Below the pieces are notes generated by a model. That model was not told the origin of the DNA. It ran no database searches and saw only the letters and a program-made list of their open reading frames with translations. From Lysobacter sp. Root690 (GTDB taxonomy: Bacteria; Pseudomonadota; Gammaproteobacteria; Xanthomonadales; Xanthomonadaceae): DNA of 64,000 nucleotides. Position numbers and translations under genes: made by a program. This document shows positions 25,252-33,202 of this stretch, in pieces. How positions within the stretch are numbered: the stretch's first letter is position 1; every line of letters starts with the position of its first letter. Where the stretch lies: assembly GCF_001427785.1 (NCBI RefSeq), contig NZ_LMHM01000001.1, forward strand, positions 851,540 to 915,539, written 5' to 3'.

Positions 25252-25704
25252 ATGATCCGCCGCAAGACCCAGCTCGACAGCACCGGTTGCGGCCTGGCCT
25301 GCGTGGCCATGCTAGGCGACATCGGCTACGCGCAGGCGCGTTCGCTCGCGCGGCAGCTCGGCATCGTGCCGAAAGCGCCCGGCGAAGCCAGCGGCGGCGC
25401 CACGCGCGGCAGACGCAAGGCCTACTACACCAGCGCCAACGAACTGGCGCGGATGCTGCGCCTGCTCGGCGCGCGCCCTGGCCGCGAGCGCATGCTCGAG
25501 CGGGCCGACGCGCTCGACAGCGACGGCATCCTCGGCATCAATCCCAACCCGCGCGACGGCAGCTGGCATTGGGTGGTGTACATCCACGACGACGACGGCG
25601 GCTACGTGCTCGATCCGAATCCGCGCGTGCGCAGCGAACGCCGCAACGATCTGCGCCGGATGCGCTGCCGCAGTTTCCTGCCGGTGCATTCGCGTACGGA
25701 CTGA
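25252..25704 (+). CDS. C39-like cysteine peptidase domain protein
   Basis: A 150-residue stand-alone papain-fold domain. The oxyanion Gln and catalytic Cys sit in QLDSTGCGLACVAML (Gln7, Cys13), the His in WHWVVYIH and the Asp in YVLDPNP, which matches the C39 peptidase pattern. C39 domains usually precede ABC exporters and remove double-glycine leaders. Here there is no transporter domain and no signal peptide. An imperfect dyad between this gene and its convergent neighbour (25703-25717) may end both transcripts. It starts 64 bp after the NRPS operon in the same direction, so it could belong to it. Confidence 0.75.
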   Translation: MIRRKTQLDSTGCGLACVAMLGDIGYAQARSLARQLGIVPKAPGEASGGATRGRRKAYYTSANELARMLRLLGARPGRERMLERADALDSDGILGINPNPRDGSWHWVVYIHDDDGGYVLDPNPRVRSERRNDLRRMRCRSFLPVHSRTD

Positions 25705-25735
25705 TCGCGACGCGATCGCGCGCCGATCGCGCCGG

Positions 25736-27190
25736 TTACAACGACTCCAGCGCGCGCCGAACCTTTCGCAACGCCACGCCGATCTCATCGGCATCGATCA
25801 CCCCATAACCGAAGGTGATCGCCGGCCGCGGCAACGGCGCGATCGCGTAATCGTCGATCGTCTGCGCGCCCGGCAACAGCGGCAGCGCGCGCGCCATGAT
25901 CGCCGGCGCGAGCGCCGGGTCGCGGATGCGCGCGGCCAGATGCAGGCCGGCCTCGCACGGAATCGGCTGCATCCACGGGTCCAGTTCATCGCGCAATCCC
26001 GCCAGCAAGGCCTCGCGCCGCTCGCCGTAGATCGCGCGCATGCGCCGCACATGCCGGGCCAGATGGCCGTCGCGGATGAACGCGGCGAGCACCGACTGGG
26101 TGACGGTGTCGCAATGCGAATCGGCGCAGTGCTTGACCGTGATCAAGGCATCGCGCGCCCACGCCGGGGCGACGATGAAACCCTTGCGCAGCGCCGGGAA
26201 CAGGCTTTTGGAAAACGTGCCGACGTAGAACACCAACGCATCGCGGTCCAGCGTCTGCAAGGCATCCAGCGGCCGCCCGCCGAAGCGGAACTCGCCGTCG
26301 TAGTCGTCCTCGATCACGATCGCGTTACGTCGCCGCGCGAAGTCGAGCAACGCGCGCCGCCGCGACAGCGACAAGGCCACCCCGGTCGGCGACTGATGCG
26401 ATGGGGTCACACTGATCACACGCACGTCCTCGGGCAACTGCTCCACGCACAGGCCTTCGTCGTCGACCGGTATCGGCACCAGTCGCGCACCGGCGGCGGC
26501 GAACGCGGCGCGCACCGGCGGATAACCGGGCTCCTCGACCGCGACTTTCGTAACGCCCGGCGTCACCAGCAGACGCGCGAGCAGATCGAACGCCTGCTGC
26601 GCGCCCGAGATCACGATCACATCCTCGGCCACGCACGCCACCGCGCGCGCGAACGCGACGTGCTGGGCGATGGCCTCGCGCAACGGCGCGATGCCTTCCG
26701 ACGGCGGATAGCTGAAACGGGTCTTCGACCACGCGCGCAACGATTGCGCCGACAAACGCCGCCATACGTCGTGCGGGAAATGGCGATGATCGGGAATGCC
26801 GAGGCGGAAGCAGCGCTCGGGCAGGTGACGCGGCGGTTCGGGGCGCAGGAACGGCGTGCGCCACAAAGGATTGAGTCGCGGGTCTTCGATGCCGGCGGCC
26901 AGCGAGCGCGGTCCGCGCCGGTCGCGGCGTCCGGCGACGTCGGCGACCACCGCCTTGGCGCCGGCGCGCGGGGTCGCGTAACCCTCGGCGATCAACAGGT
27001 CGTACGCGGTCACCACGGTGTTGCGGGCGATCCCCAGCGCGCTGGCGACCTGGCGCGTGGCCGGCAGCGCCGAGCCCGCGGTCAGGCGCCCGTCGAGGAT
27101 CGCCGCGCGCAGTTGCTGGTGCAGCGCCTGGGTCAGGCTGCCCTGGCCGCGCTCCGGCAGGGCCAGCGGAAACTGGAAAACTGGTTCCAT
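25736..27190 (-). CDS. MocR-family (GntR-aminotransferase fusion) regulator
   Basis: 484 residues from the ATG at 27190; an ATG at 27217 would overlap the likely operator. Residues about 1-75 are a GntR winged helix-turn-helix (LTQALHQQLRAAILDG, SALPATRQVASALG, ARNTVVTAY). Residues about 120-484 are a fold-type I aminotransferase domain with the PLP lysine in TFSKSLFPALRKG and phosphate/cofactor contacts such as VTPSHQSPTG. This is the MocR architecture (PdxR, GabR), where PLP or an amino-acid adduct controls DNA binding. It diverges from a glutathione transferase gene, the usual arrangement for a MocR protein and its target. Confidence 0.88.
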   Translation of the reverse strand: MEPVFQFPLALPERGQGSLTQALHQQLRAAILDGRLTAGSALPATRQVASALGIARNTVVTAYDLLIAEGYATPRAGAKAVVADVAGRRDRRGPRSLAAGIEDPRLNPLWRTPFLRPEPPRHLPERCFRLGIPDHRHFPHDVWRRLSAQSLRAWSKTRFSYPPSEGIAPLREAIAQHVAFARAVACVAEDVIVISGAQQAFDLLARLLVTPGVTKVAVEEPGYPPVRAAFAAAGARLVPIPVDDEGLCVEQLPEDVRVISVTPSHQSPTGVALSLSRRRALLDFARRRNAIVIEDDYDGEFRFGGRPLDALQTLDRDALVFYVGTFSKSLFPALRKGFIVAPAWARDALITVKHCADSHCDTVTQSVLAAFIRDGHLARHVRRMRAIYGERREALLAGLRDELDPWMQPIPCEAGLHLAARIRDPALAPAIMARALPLLPGAQTIDDYAIAPLPRPAITFGYGVIDADEIGVALRKVRRALESL

Positions 27191-27278
27191 GGAATCTACC
27201 CAATCTGGACCAACCATGGCACCAGCTTACCCCTAAGCTGACCTCATGAAAGCGGCCCTCGCCGCGCGGAGCGCCCCC
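27191..27278. promoter_or_regulatory. MocR / glutathione transferase divergent promoter region
   Basis: This 88-bp region between the two chosen starts is less GC-rich than its flanks. It contains GGACCA-type and CCATGG/CACCAG half-sites (around 27205-27226) that could be the MocR operator. Placement of the operator here is one reason to prefer the shorter start of the regulator. No promoter boxes are assigned. Confidence 0.4.
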
Positions 27279-27974
27279 ATGATCGACCTGTATTTCGCCG
27301 CCACGCCCAACGGCCTGAAGCTGCGCCTGTACCTGGAAGAGACCGGCCTGGCCCACCGCGTGGTGCCGGTCAAGCTGTCCGCCGGTGAGCAGTTCGCGCC
27401 GGACTTTCTGGCGATTTCGCCGAACAACAAGATCCCGGCGATCGTCGACCACGCGCCCGTCGACGGCGGCGAGCCGCTGGCGGTGTTCGAATCCGGCGCG
27501 ATCTTGCTCTACCTCGCGCGCAAGACCGGACTGCTGTGGCCGCGCGAGGAACGCGCGCAACTGCAGGCCACCCAATGGCTGTTCTGGCAGATGGCCGGAC
27601 TCGGCCCGATGACCGGCCAGGCCGGACACTTCCGCGCCCACGCGCCCGAAGCGGTGCCGTATGCGATCGAGCGCTACACCCGCGAAGTGAAGCGTTTGTT
27701 CGGCGTGCTCGACCGGCAATTACAGGGACGCGACTTCATCGTTGGCGACACCTATTCGATCGCCGATGTCGCCTGTTATCCGTGGATCGTGCCGCATGCG
27801 GGCCTGGGCCAGACCTTAGCCGATACGCCGAATCTGCAGGCCTGGTTCGAACGGATCCGCGCGCGGCCGGCAACGCAGCGTGCGTATGAGGGCGTCGAAG
27901 ATCCTTATGCGAAAGCAGCGAATTTCACTGACGAGGAGCGCAAGGTTTTGTTCGGTCAGGGCGCGAAGACGTAA
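27279..27974 (+). CDS. Glutathione S-transferase, YfcG/Ure2-like
   Basis: 231 residues from the ATG at 27279. The N-terminus MIDLYFAATPNGLKL is nearly the standard opening of YfcG-type enzymes, which is why I prefer it to the ATG 33 bases upstream. The thioredoxin-fold half includes NKIPAIVDH and FESGAILLYLA, the glutathione gamma-glutamyl site. The helical half includes FIVGDTYSIADVACYPW, the conserved N-capping motif. Family members act as disulfide-bond reductases or transferases using glutathione. Divergence from the MocR gene implies control by it. Confidence 0.88.
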   Translation: MIDLYFAATPNGLKLRLYLEETGLAHRVVPVKLSAGEQFAPDFLAISPNNKIPAIVDHAPVDGGEPLAVFESGAILLYLARKTGLLWPREERAQLQATQWLFWQMAGLGPMTGQAGHFRAHAPEAVPYAIERYTREVKRLFGVLDRQLQGRDFIVGDTYSIADVACYPWIVPHAGLGQTLADTPNLQAWFERIRARPATQRAYEGVEDPYAKAANFTDEERKVLFGQGAKT

Positions 27975-28107
27975 GCGGCGACCGCCGTGCAAGCAGCGAC
28001 GCGGCTCGCACACCAGCGCCGTCGTGCCGCATGAATAACGCCCCTGGCCGCCATCGCCCGCCAAGACCGGAACTCCGCTTCATCCGGTAACACCGACAAG
28101 TCACTGG

Positions 28108-28127
28108 ATCCCCGCGTTCGCGGGGAT
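28108..28127. repeat. Dispersed palindrome (REP-like hairpin)
   Basis: A perfect 8-bp stem, ATCCCCGC / GCGGGGAT, with a GTTC loop, flanked by CACTGG on the left and GACGG on the right. The same framework, CACTGGATTCCCGC..GCGGGAATGACGG, recurs at 43969-43999. It lies after the glutathione transferase gene and may double as a transcription end point. The rest of the 260-bp gap (27975-28234) shows nothing else I can support. Confidence 0.75.
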
Positions 28128-28234
28128 GACGGAATCGGGAAAAACGAATCGAACCCAAGACGGCCAACGCTGTCACGGCAACGCTTTGCCCACTCGAACC
28201 ACAAACCCCCATCGCCACCTCGACGAGGCCCGCC

Positions 28235-29038
28235 ATGCATCCGATCTGCGAAACCTGCGGCACCCAGTTCGCCGAATCCTCCGCGCCGCCCGAGCACTGC
28301 CCGATCTGCGAAGACGAACGCCAGTACGTCGGCTGGAACGGCCAGCGCTGGACCACCCATGAAGCGATGGCGCAGCACTACAGCCTGCGTTTCGAAGACG
28401 ATGCCGGCGTGCTCGGCATCGGCCTGAGCCCGGACTTCGCCATCAACCAGCGCGCGGTCTATCTGCAGACCGACGCCGGCAACATCCTGTGGGAATGCCT
28501 GACCCTGGTCACCGACGAAGCCGTGGCCGAATTGAAGGCGCGCGGCGGCGTCGATCTGATCGCGATCTCGCATCCGCATTTCTATGCCTCGATGGTCGAA
28601 TGGAGCCAGGCGCTCGGCGGCGTGCCGATCTATCTGCACGAGGCCGACCGCGAATGGGTGCAGCGCGACTCGCCGCTGATCCGCTATTGGAGCGGCGACG
28701 AACTGGCGCTATCGCCCGACGTCACCCTGATCCGCTGCGGCGGCCATTTCACCGGCAGCACCGCGCTGCACTGGCGGCGCGGCGGCGAACGCGGCGACGC
28801 GCTGTTCCCCGGCGACGCGTTGCAGGTCGTGTCCGACCGTCGCCACGTCACCTTCATGTACAGCTACCCGAACTACATCCCGATGAAGCCCAGCGATGTG
28901 CATGCGATGCAAGAGCGCGTGTCGCGCTACGGCTTTGAGGATGTTTACGGCTACACCTGGGGTCGCAACATCATCGGCGGCGGGCGCAGCGCGGTGGATG
29001 GTTCGTTCGAGCGCTATTTCGCCGCGATCGCGGCTTGA
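28235..29038 (+). CDS. Metallo-beta-lactamase-fold protein with N-terminal zinc ribbon
   Basis: 267 residues. The first 25 carry CETCGTQ and CPICEDE, a four-Cys rubredoxin-like zinc ribbon. The remainder follows the MBL-fold order: ISHPHFYASM in place of the HxHxDH motif, GGHFTGST (third His), LFPGDALQV (bridging Asp) and YGYTWGRN near the end where a His is usual. The first motif keeps HxH but lacks the Asp-His pair, so it may bind one metal or none. The substrate is unknown. The gene appears monocistronic. Confidence 0.8.
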   Translation: MHPICETCGTQFAESSAPPEHCPICEDERQYVGWNGQRWTTHEAMAQHYSLRFEDDAGVLGIGLSPDFAINQRAVYLQTDAGNILWECLTLVTDEAVAELKARGGVDLIAISHPHFYASMVEWSQALGGVPIYLHEADREWVQRDSPLIRYWSGDELALSPDVTLIRCGGHFTGSTALHWRRGGERGDALFPGDALQVVSDRRHVTFMYSYPNYIPMKPSDVHAMQERVSRYGFEDVYGYTWGRNIIGGGRSAVDGSFERYFAAIAA

Positions 29039-29172
29039 GCAGCGTTGCGTGATCGGAGGACACGCAAGCGATGCTGGCTCAGGCGAGTGGTTTGCGCTCG
29101 TTGAACGCCGCCTCGGCTCTCGGAGTTCTTCGGTCCCTTCTTGATTTTCGACCTTTCAATGGAGCTGTTGCC

Positions 29173-29646
29173 ATGACGCTTGGTCCCGACACCCTGCATC
29201 AATACCTGCCGGCGCGCATCAGCACCAGCGCCGACCTGCCCTGGATTCCCTCGGCCACGCGCGGCAAATACGCCAAGCCGCTGCGCTTCTTTGCCGAGGA
29301 CCGCGGCTTCGTCGAACTGCTGCGCATGGACCCCGGTGTGACCATGCCGCTGCACCGGCATACCGGCGAGATCCACGCCTACAACCTCAGCGGTACCCGT
29401 CAACTGTGCACCGGCGAACTGATCGGCCCGGGCGACTACGTGTTCGAACCGTCCGGCAACGTCGACTGGTGGAAGATCGTCGGCAACGAACCGATGATCG
29501 CGCTGGTGGTGGTGATGGGCACGGTCGAATTCCTCGGCCCGGGCGGCAGCGTTCGCGCCCGCGCCAACGCCACGACCCAACGCGCGGAGTACGAGCAGTA
29601 CTGCCGCGAGCATCGTCGGGCGATATTGGACCTGACCGATCGCTGA
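29173..29646 (+). CDS. Cupin-domain protein resembling 2,4'-dihydroxyacetophenone dioxygenase
   Basis: 157 residues from the ATG at 29173, preceded by GGAG; longer in-frame starts lack a ribosome-binding site. A single cupin barrel carries the metal motif MPLHRHTGEIHAY (two His plus Glu and a further His) and IGPGDYVFEPSGNVDWW. It resembles small cupins annotated as acetophenone dioxygenase or ChrR-like. Substrate and metal are not known. The 134 bp upstream contains no other gene. Confidence 0.8.
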   Translation: MTLGPDTLHQYLPARISTSADLPWIPSATRGKYAKPLRFFAEDRGFVELLRMDPGVTMPLHRHTGEIHAYNLSGTRQLCTGELIGPGDYVFEPSGNVDWWKIVGNEPMIALVVVMGTVEFLGPGGSVRARANATTQRAEYEQYCREHRRAILDLTDR

Positions 29647-29797
29647 GGCTCGGCGGGACGCGAATCGCCACTCGATGCGGGTGAGCGCATACAGCGAAAC
29701 GCAAGGCCGAACCCGATTAATTCGGTCCGCGGCTCGATCGCTCCGAGTCGATTGATCCGGTACGACCGCATGCGCGGCACGGATCGGATCGGACCGC

Positions 29798-30145
29798 TCA
29801 GCCCTCGACGAACGCCTGCAACCGCAGCAACGCCTGTTCCCATTGCCCGGCGATGCTCTCCAGCGAACGCCGCGCCTCATCGATCTGCGACGGTTCGAAC
29901 TCCCACAAGCGCTCGCGCCCAACCTTCAGATCGCGCGCCAGCCCGGCTTCGGCCAATACCTGCAAATGCTTGGTCACCGCCTGCCGGGTGATCTGCGTGG
30001 TCGCGGTCAACTGCGCGATCGAGAACGCGCCGCCCGCGCACAGGGCCACCACCAAGCGCAGCCGCGTTTCGTCGCCGAGCGCGCCGAACACCCGCGCCGA
30101 CTTGCGCAGCGCGGGCGCCTTCAACGCCGCCGGCTTAACCGACAT
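29798..30145 (-). CDS. ArsR-family transcriptional regulator
   Basis: 115 residues with a winged helix-turn-helix: RVFGALGDETRLRLVVAL, then FSIAQLTATTQITRQAVTKHLQVLAEAGL as the recognition unit. No arsenic-type CxC metal site is present. It overlaps the upstream AHSA1-domain gene by 11 bases, a common pairing in which the regulator represses its own operon. Confidence 0.9.
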   Translation of the reverse strand: MSVKPAALKAPALRKSARVFGALGDETRLRLVVALCAGGAFSIAQLTATTQITRQAVTKHLQVLAEAGLARDLKVGRERLWEFEPSQIDEARRSLESIAGQWEQALLRLQAFVEG

Positions 30146-30593
30146 AGCGTTCGATGTTCCCGATCTGCTCGTCCCAGCCGCCGGAATTCATCCGGAACGC
30201 CTCTTCGCGCCGCGCCGCCGGCACCTTGTCGAAGCCGGACTCGACCGTGCGCAACAGCGTGCCACCCTCGACTTCTTCGAGCGTGAACTCGACCAGGGTC
30301 GGCTCCTCGGTGGAGTAATCGACCGCCGGATCGACCGCATACGGATGCCAGTTGAACGAGAACAGCCGCTGCGGCTGCAATTCGCGCACAGTCACCTGCA
30401 TCAGCAGATGCTCGAAGCCCGGATAGGTGATTCTCCCCTCGGTGACTTCCCCGGGCACAAAGCGTTGGCCCTCGAACTTCACGCCGAACCACTGGCCGAA
30501 GGACTCGGCATCGGTCAACGCATGCCAGACCTTGGCGCGCGGAGCCTTGAGCAGGATCTGGCGTTCGATGCGATCGGTGGATGATGTGTTCAT
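30135..30593 (-). CDS. SRPBCC/AHSA1-domain protein
   Basis: 152 residues from the ATG at 30593, preceded by AGGAGG. ERQILLKAPRAKVWHALTDAESFGQWFG is split across the classic first strand and helix of AHSA1 START-like domains, and the C-terminal helix GGWDEQIGNIERYVG closes the hydrophobic cavity. Small-ligand binding or stress functions are reported for the family; this one is unspecified. It is the first gene of the two-gene operon with ArsR. Confidence 0.88.
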   Translation of the reverse strand: MNTSSTDRIERQILLKAPRAKVWHALTDAESFGQWFGVKFEGQRFVPGEVTEGRITYPGFEHLLMQVTVRELQPQRLFSFNWHPYAVDPAVDYSTEEPTLVEFTLEEVEGGTLLRTVESGFDKVPAARREEAFRMNSGGWDEQIGNIERYVG

Positions 30594-30646
30594 GACAGGC
30601 AACCTCCTGGGTGCATTTGGTATGCGGCATGCTGCCACGGCCAAAA

Positions 30647-30664
30647 TGCAACCGTCAAGTTGCC
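30647..30664. promoter_or_regulatory. Likely ArsR operator (GCAAC dyad)
   Basis: TGCAACCGTCAAGTTGCC contains the inverted repeat GCAAC-N6-GTTGC, 55 bp upstream of the AHSA1 start and next to AT-rich sequence (TGTTTATATTT) suited to a promoter. GCAAC/GTTGC dyads of this form are typical of ArsR-AHSA1 operons, so autoregulation is likely. Confidence 0.6.
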
Positions 30665-30715
30665 TGTTTATATTTACCGATCGAATCGTTGGCCCGTCTA
30701 TCAACGTATCCGACT

Positions 30716-31150
30716 TCAACCTACAGAAATAGTCTTGTCTACGCCAAACCTCACGCCCGTCAGCCGCACCGAGCGCGCGACCGTCGCCAGCTCCTCGGGA
30801 AGCTCGTCGCAGTGAATCGCAGCGGCGGGAATCGCCATCAATTCGTAGGCATCGAGGTGTCCGGAACCTCGGCTTATGTCGGTCCAGTCGTACACATACA
30901 AGCCCCGGCTCGCCAGGTCGATGTAGGAGTCCGGTCGCGGTACCTTGACCAGCATCTTGACTCCCTCGCGGTCCCGGATGCTCATGTCCAAGACCCTGGG
31001 TTCGACTTCGACGACAGGGAAGAACTCGGCGTTCAACGCCGCACTCGCGATCGGCCCTTCACCCGCGGTAATGAATATGCCGACATTTCCCTGATCGTCG
31101 GACGCGATCCAGCCAAAATCCTTGGCGTGCGGATACGCTTGCTGATTCAT
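30716..31150 (-). CDS. Hypothetical protein
   Basis: 144 residues from the ATG at 31150, preceded by AAGGAG at ideal spacing. It is acidic and soluble, with no signal peptide and no recognised family. Visible features are a beta-rich N-terminal half (DFGWIASDDQGNVGIFIT) and GLYVYDWTDISRG near the middle. Size and composition resemble small immunity-type proteins of xanthomonads, but no toxin gene is adjacent, so this is only an impression. Confidence 0.65.
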   Translation of the reverse strand: MNQQAYPHAKDFGWIASDDQGNVGIFITAGEGPIASAALNAEFFPVVEVEPRVLDMSIRDREGVKMLVKVPRPDSYIDLASRGLYVYDWTDISRGSGHLDAYELMAIPAAAIHCDELPEELATVARSVRLTGVRFGVDKTISVG

Positions 31151-31234
31151 ATCGCTCCTTGTATGTGAATCATTGGCCGGGTCATAACCTTGCAGGAGAA
31201 ACCGGCCCTGTCGGGCCCGAAACCGCGCGAACGC

Positions 31235-31747
31235 TCAGAACGGCCACTTCCTGCCTACGATCTCGTCAATCGAATGGAACTTCCCGTGATCGTGTTGATT
31301 GAAGTGTTCCACATGCTTGTAGGCGCTGGCGCGCGCAAGCCCGAGCGTGCGCTGCAGTTCTGCGTTGAGGTAGGCGAGGGTCAAGCGCAAATGACCGGCC
31401 TCCATGTCGATGCGCGCTTGCCCGTCGTCGAGATAGCGCGCGATCTTGCGCAACACATCGTTCGCCATCGGGAAGAACGAAGCACTGACGACCGGATCGT
31501 GCCGGAACTGATTCATCAACTTCAGCCGCAATAGACGCGGCGCTGAACCGAGCCGATCGTCCGCATCCAGGTGGATACCGCGCCAGAAAAAATCGCATAC
31601 CTTGCCGGGTACCGCGCTGTGCTCGCGCAGATAGTCCGTCAAAACGTGACGTGGATGGCCGGAGGCCCGATGCAGGGACAGATCGACCTGGAGCAGGTAG
31701 GCGCCCAGACCGATGACGACCAGGCGATCAACTTTCTGGTGCTTCAT
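31235..31747 (-). CDS. Hypothetical protein
   Basis: 170 residues. The ATG at 31747 has an excellent AAGGAGG ribosome-binding site, so I reject the longer 225-residue reading. The N-terminus (VDRLVVIGLGAYLLQVDLSL) is mildly hydrophobic. The rest is helical, with clusters such as FFWRGIHLDADDR and MEAGHLRLTLAYLNAEL, and the C-terminus is His-rich. No domain is recognised. It ends 84 bp before the start of the next minus-strand gene. Confidence 0.65.
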   Translation of the reverse strand: MKHQKVDRLVVIGLGAYLLQVDLSLHRASGHPRHVLTDYLREHSAVPGKVCDFFWRGIHLDADDRLGSAPRLLRLKLMNQFRHDPVVSASFFPMANDVLRKIARYLDDGQARIDMEAGHLRLTLAYLNAELQRTLGLARASAYKHVEHFNQHDHGKFHSIDEIVGRKWPF

Positions 31748-32221
31748 GCAAGCCGCCTCCTTGGCAATCAGGTACTCCGAATAAAGAATCGGATCCAGGC
31801 GTCTGGGACATTCTTCGCCGCCAGATCCTGTCCATGGCGTCGTTCTCCGGATCGGTTGATGCATCGAGCGCGCCGCCGCGGCTACATAGCATGACGGCCG
31901 CGAACACAGCAAGCGCAGGCCGGAACTCCGGGCGAGCGGGCATCGGCCAGTGCGCGATCGTCAGGTCAAAACCATTCGGAGCGAATATCGCCTCATGCTC
32001 GCGGCGCACGCCTGATCGATGGCGCCCGCCGCACCATCGGCAAACTCGCCAGCCCAGCCGCTCGGCAAGCGCATAGATACCGGAACGCGGATCGATCTCG
32101 CGACGCTCGCATGACGTTTGTCATCGATCGCCACTGCACCGCGCCAGATCGCCGGCATCCCATCAATGCGAGCGTCACGCCGCATACAATGCGCAGATCT
32201 CCACGCACCGTGGACTCGCAA
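31728..32221 (-). pseudogene. Possible decayed coding region upstream of the hypothetical gene
   Basis: Two overlapping minus-strand frames here read like protein but neither looks whole. The frame ending at 31961 contains AIDDKRHASVARSIRVPV. A shifted frame ending at 31728 contains EHEAIFAPNGFDLTIAHWP followed by a hydrophobic stretch. A single frameshift around 31990-32010 would join them into one product. No ribosome-binding site stands out. It may be a broken gene or chance open frames. The remaining 280 bp up to 32503 shows no gene. Confidence 0.25.
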
Positions 32222-32503
32222 CTACGCCTGCATCAAGGTTTGCAACCCAATCGCCGCTGCCGGCATCTCCATTATCAACTCCCCCGCCAGACCGATACTG
32301 GATGCCCCCACCGCCGCGTCACCGATACGATGGACAGTCGTCCGGCTCGTCCCCTCGACGCATCGTCCGTTGTCTGCGTTCGCGCGATCGTTGGTCTGCC
32401 CGCATGCCGAGCAACGGCGAGTTGTGCGTCGGATGTGTTTGTTTGTATTGCCCCGACCGACCGCACCGGTCGGCGCTACCATGCCGGCTCGCATGAGGTG
32501 GCC

Positions 32504-33202
32504 ATGAACAAAGTCCTGCTGATCGAGGACGACGCCCGTCTGGCCGGGTTGATCTCCGAATATCTGCAACGCTACGACTTTCAGACCCGCGTGGTGCTGC
32601 GCGGCGACCAGGCACTGACCGCGATCGAGGCCGATCCGCCCGATGTGGTCGTGCTCGACCTGATGTTGCCCGGCATGGACGGCTTCGATGTTTGCCGCCA
32701 GATCCGCAAGCAATCGGATTTGCCGATCGTGATGCTGACCGCGCGCGCGGATCTGTTCGATCAGGTGACCGGGCTGGAAGTCGGCGCCGACGATTACGTG
32801 CTCAAGCCGGTGGAACCGCGTCTGCTGCTGGCGCGACTGCGCGCGATCCTGCGCCGCAGCCAGGCGCAGCCGCAGGCCGCGATGCCGTCGCTGTTGAGCT
32901 ACGGCGGGTTGCAGATCGATATGAGCGCGCGCCAGGTGTATTGGCGCGGCGAGGAGATCGACCTGAAGACCGCCGACTACAACCTGTTCGTGATCCTGGC
33001 CCAGGCCGCCGGCCGCGTGCTCAGCCGCGACGAACTGCTGCGGCGCTGGCGCGGCATCGGCTTCGACGGGGTCGATCGCACCGTCGATGTCAGCATCTCG
33101 CGGCTGCGCCGGCATTTCGCCGACGACGCGCACGAGCCGCGCAAGATCAAGACGGTGTGGGGACGCGGCTACTTGTTCAGCCCGATCGCCTGGGAGGATT
33201 GA
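32504..33202 (+). CDS. OmpR-family response regulator (RstA-like)
   Basis: 232 residues from the ATG at 32504, preceded by GAGG. The receiver domain occupies residues 1-118, with the acidic pair IEDD, phospho-acceptor Asp in VVLDLMLPG, and Lys in DDYVLKP. A winged-helix DNA-binding domain occupies about 130-230 (LKTADYNLFVIL, DRTVDVSISRLRRHF, VWGRGYLF). It is directly followed by its kinase gene. Target genes are unknown. Confidence 0.92.
   Translation: MNKVLLIEDDARLAGLISEYLQRYDFQTRVVLRGDQALTAIEADPPDVVVLDLMLPGMDGFDVCRQIRKQSDLPIVMLTARADLFDQVTGLEVGADDYVLKPVEPRLLLARLRAILRRSQAQPQAAMPSLLSYGGLQIDMSARQVYWRGEEIDLKTADYNLFVILAQAAGRVLSRDELLRRWRGIGFDGVDRTVDVSISRLRRHFADDAHEPRKIKTVWGRGYLFSPIAWED

Noticed and set aside
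28126..28362. 78-codon plus-strand frame overlapping the MBL-fold gene start
   Set aside because: Starts inside a palindromic repeat and is out of frame with the well-supported gene.
31235..31912. 225-residue version of the hypothetical protein
   Set aside because: The internal ATG at 31747 has an AAGGAGG site, whereas the upstream extension has neither a good site nor protein-like sequence.
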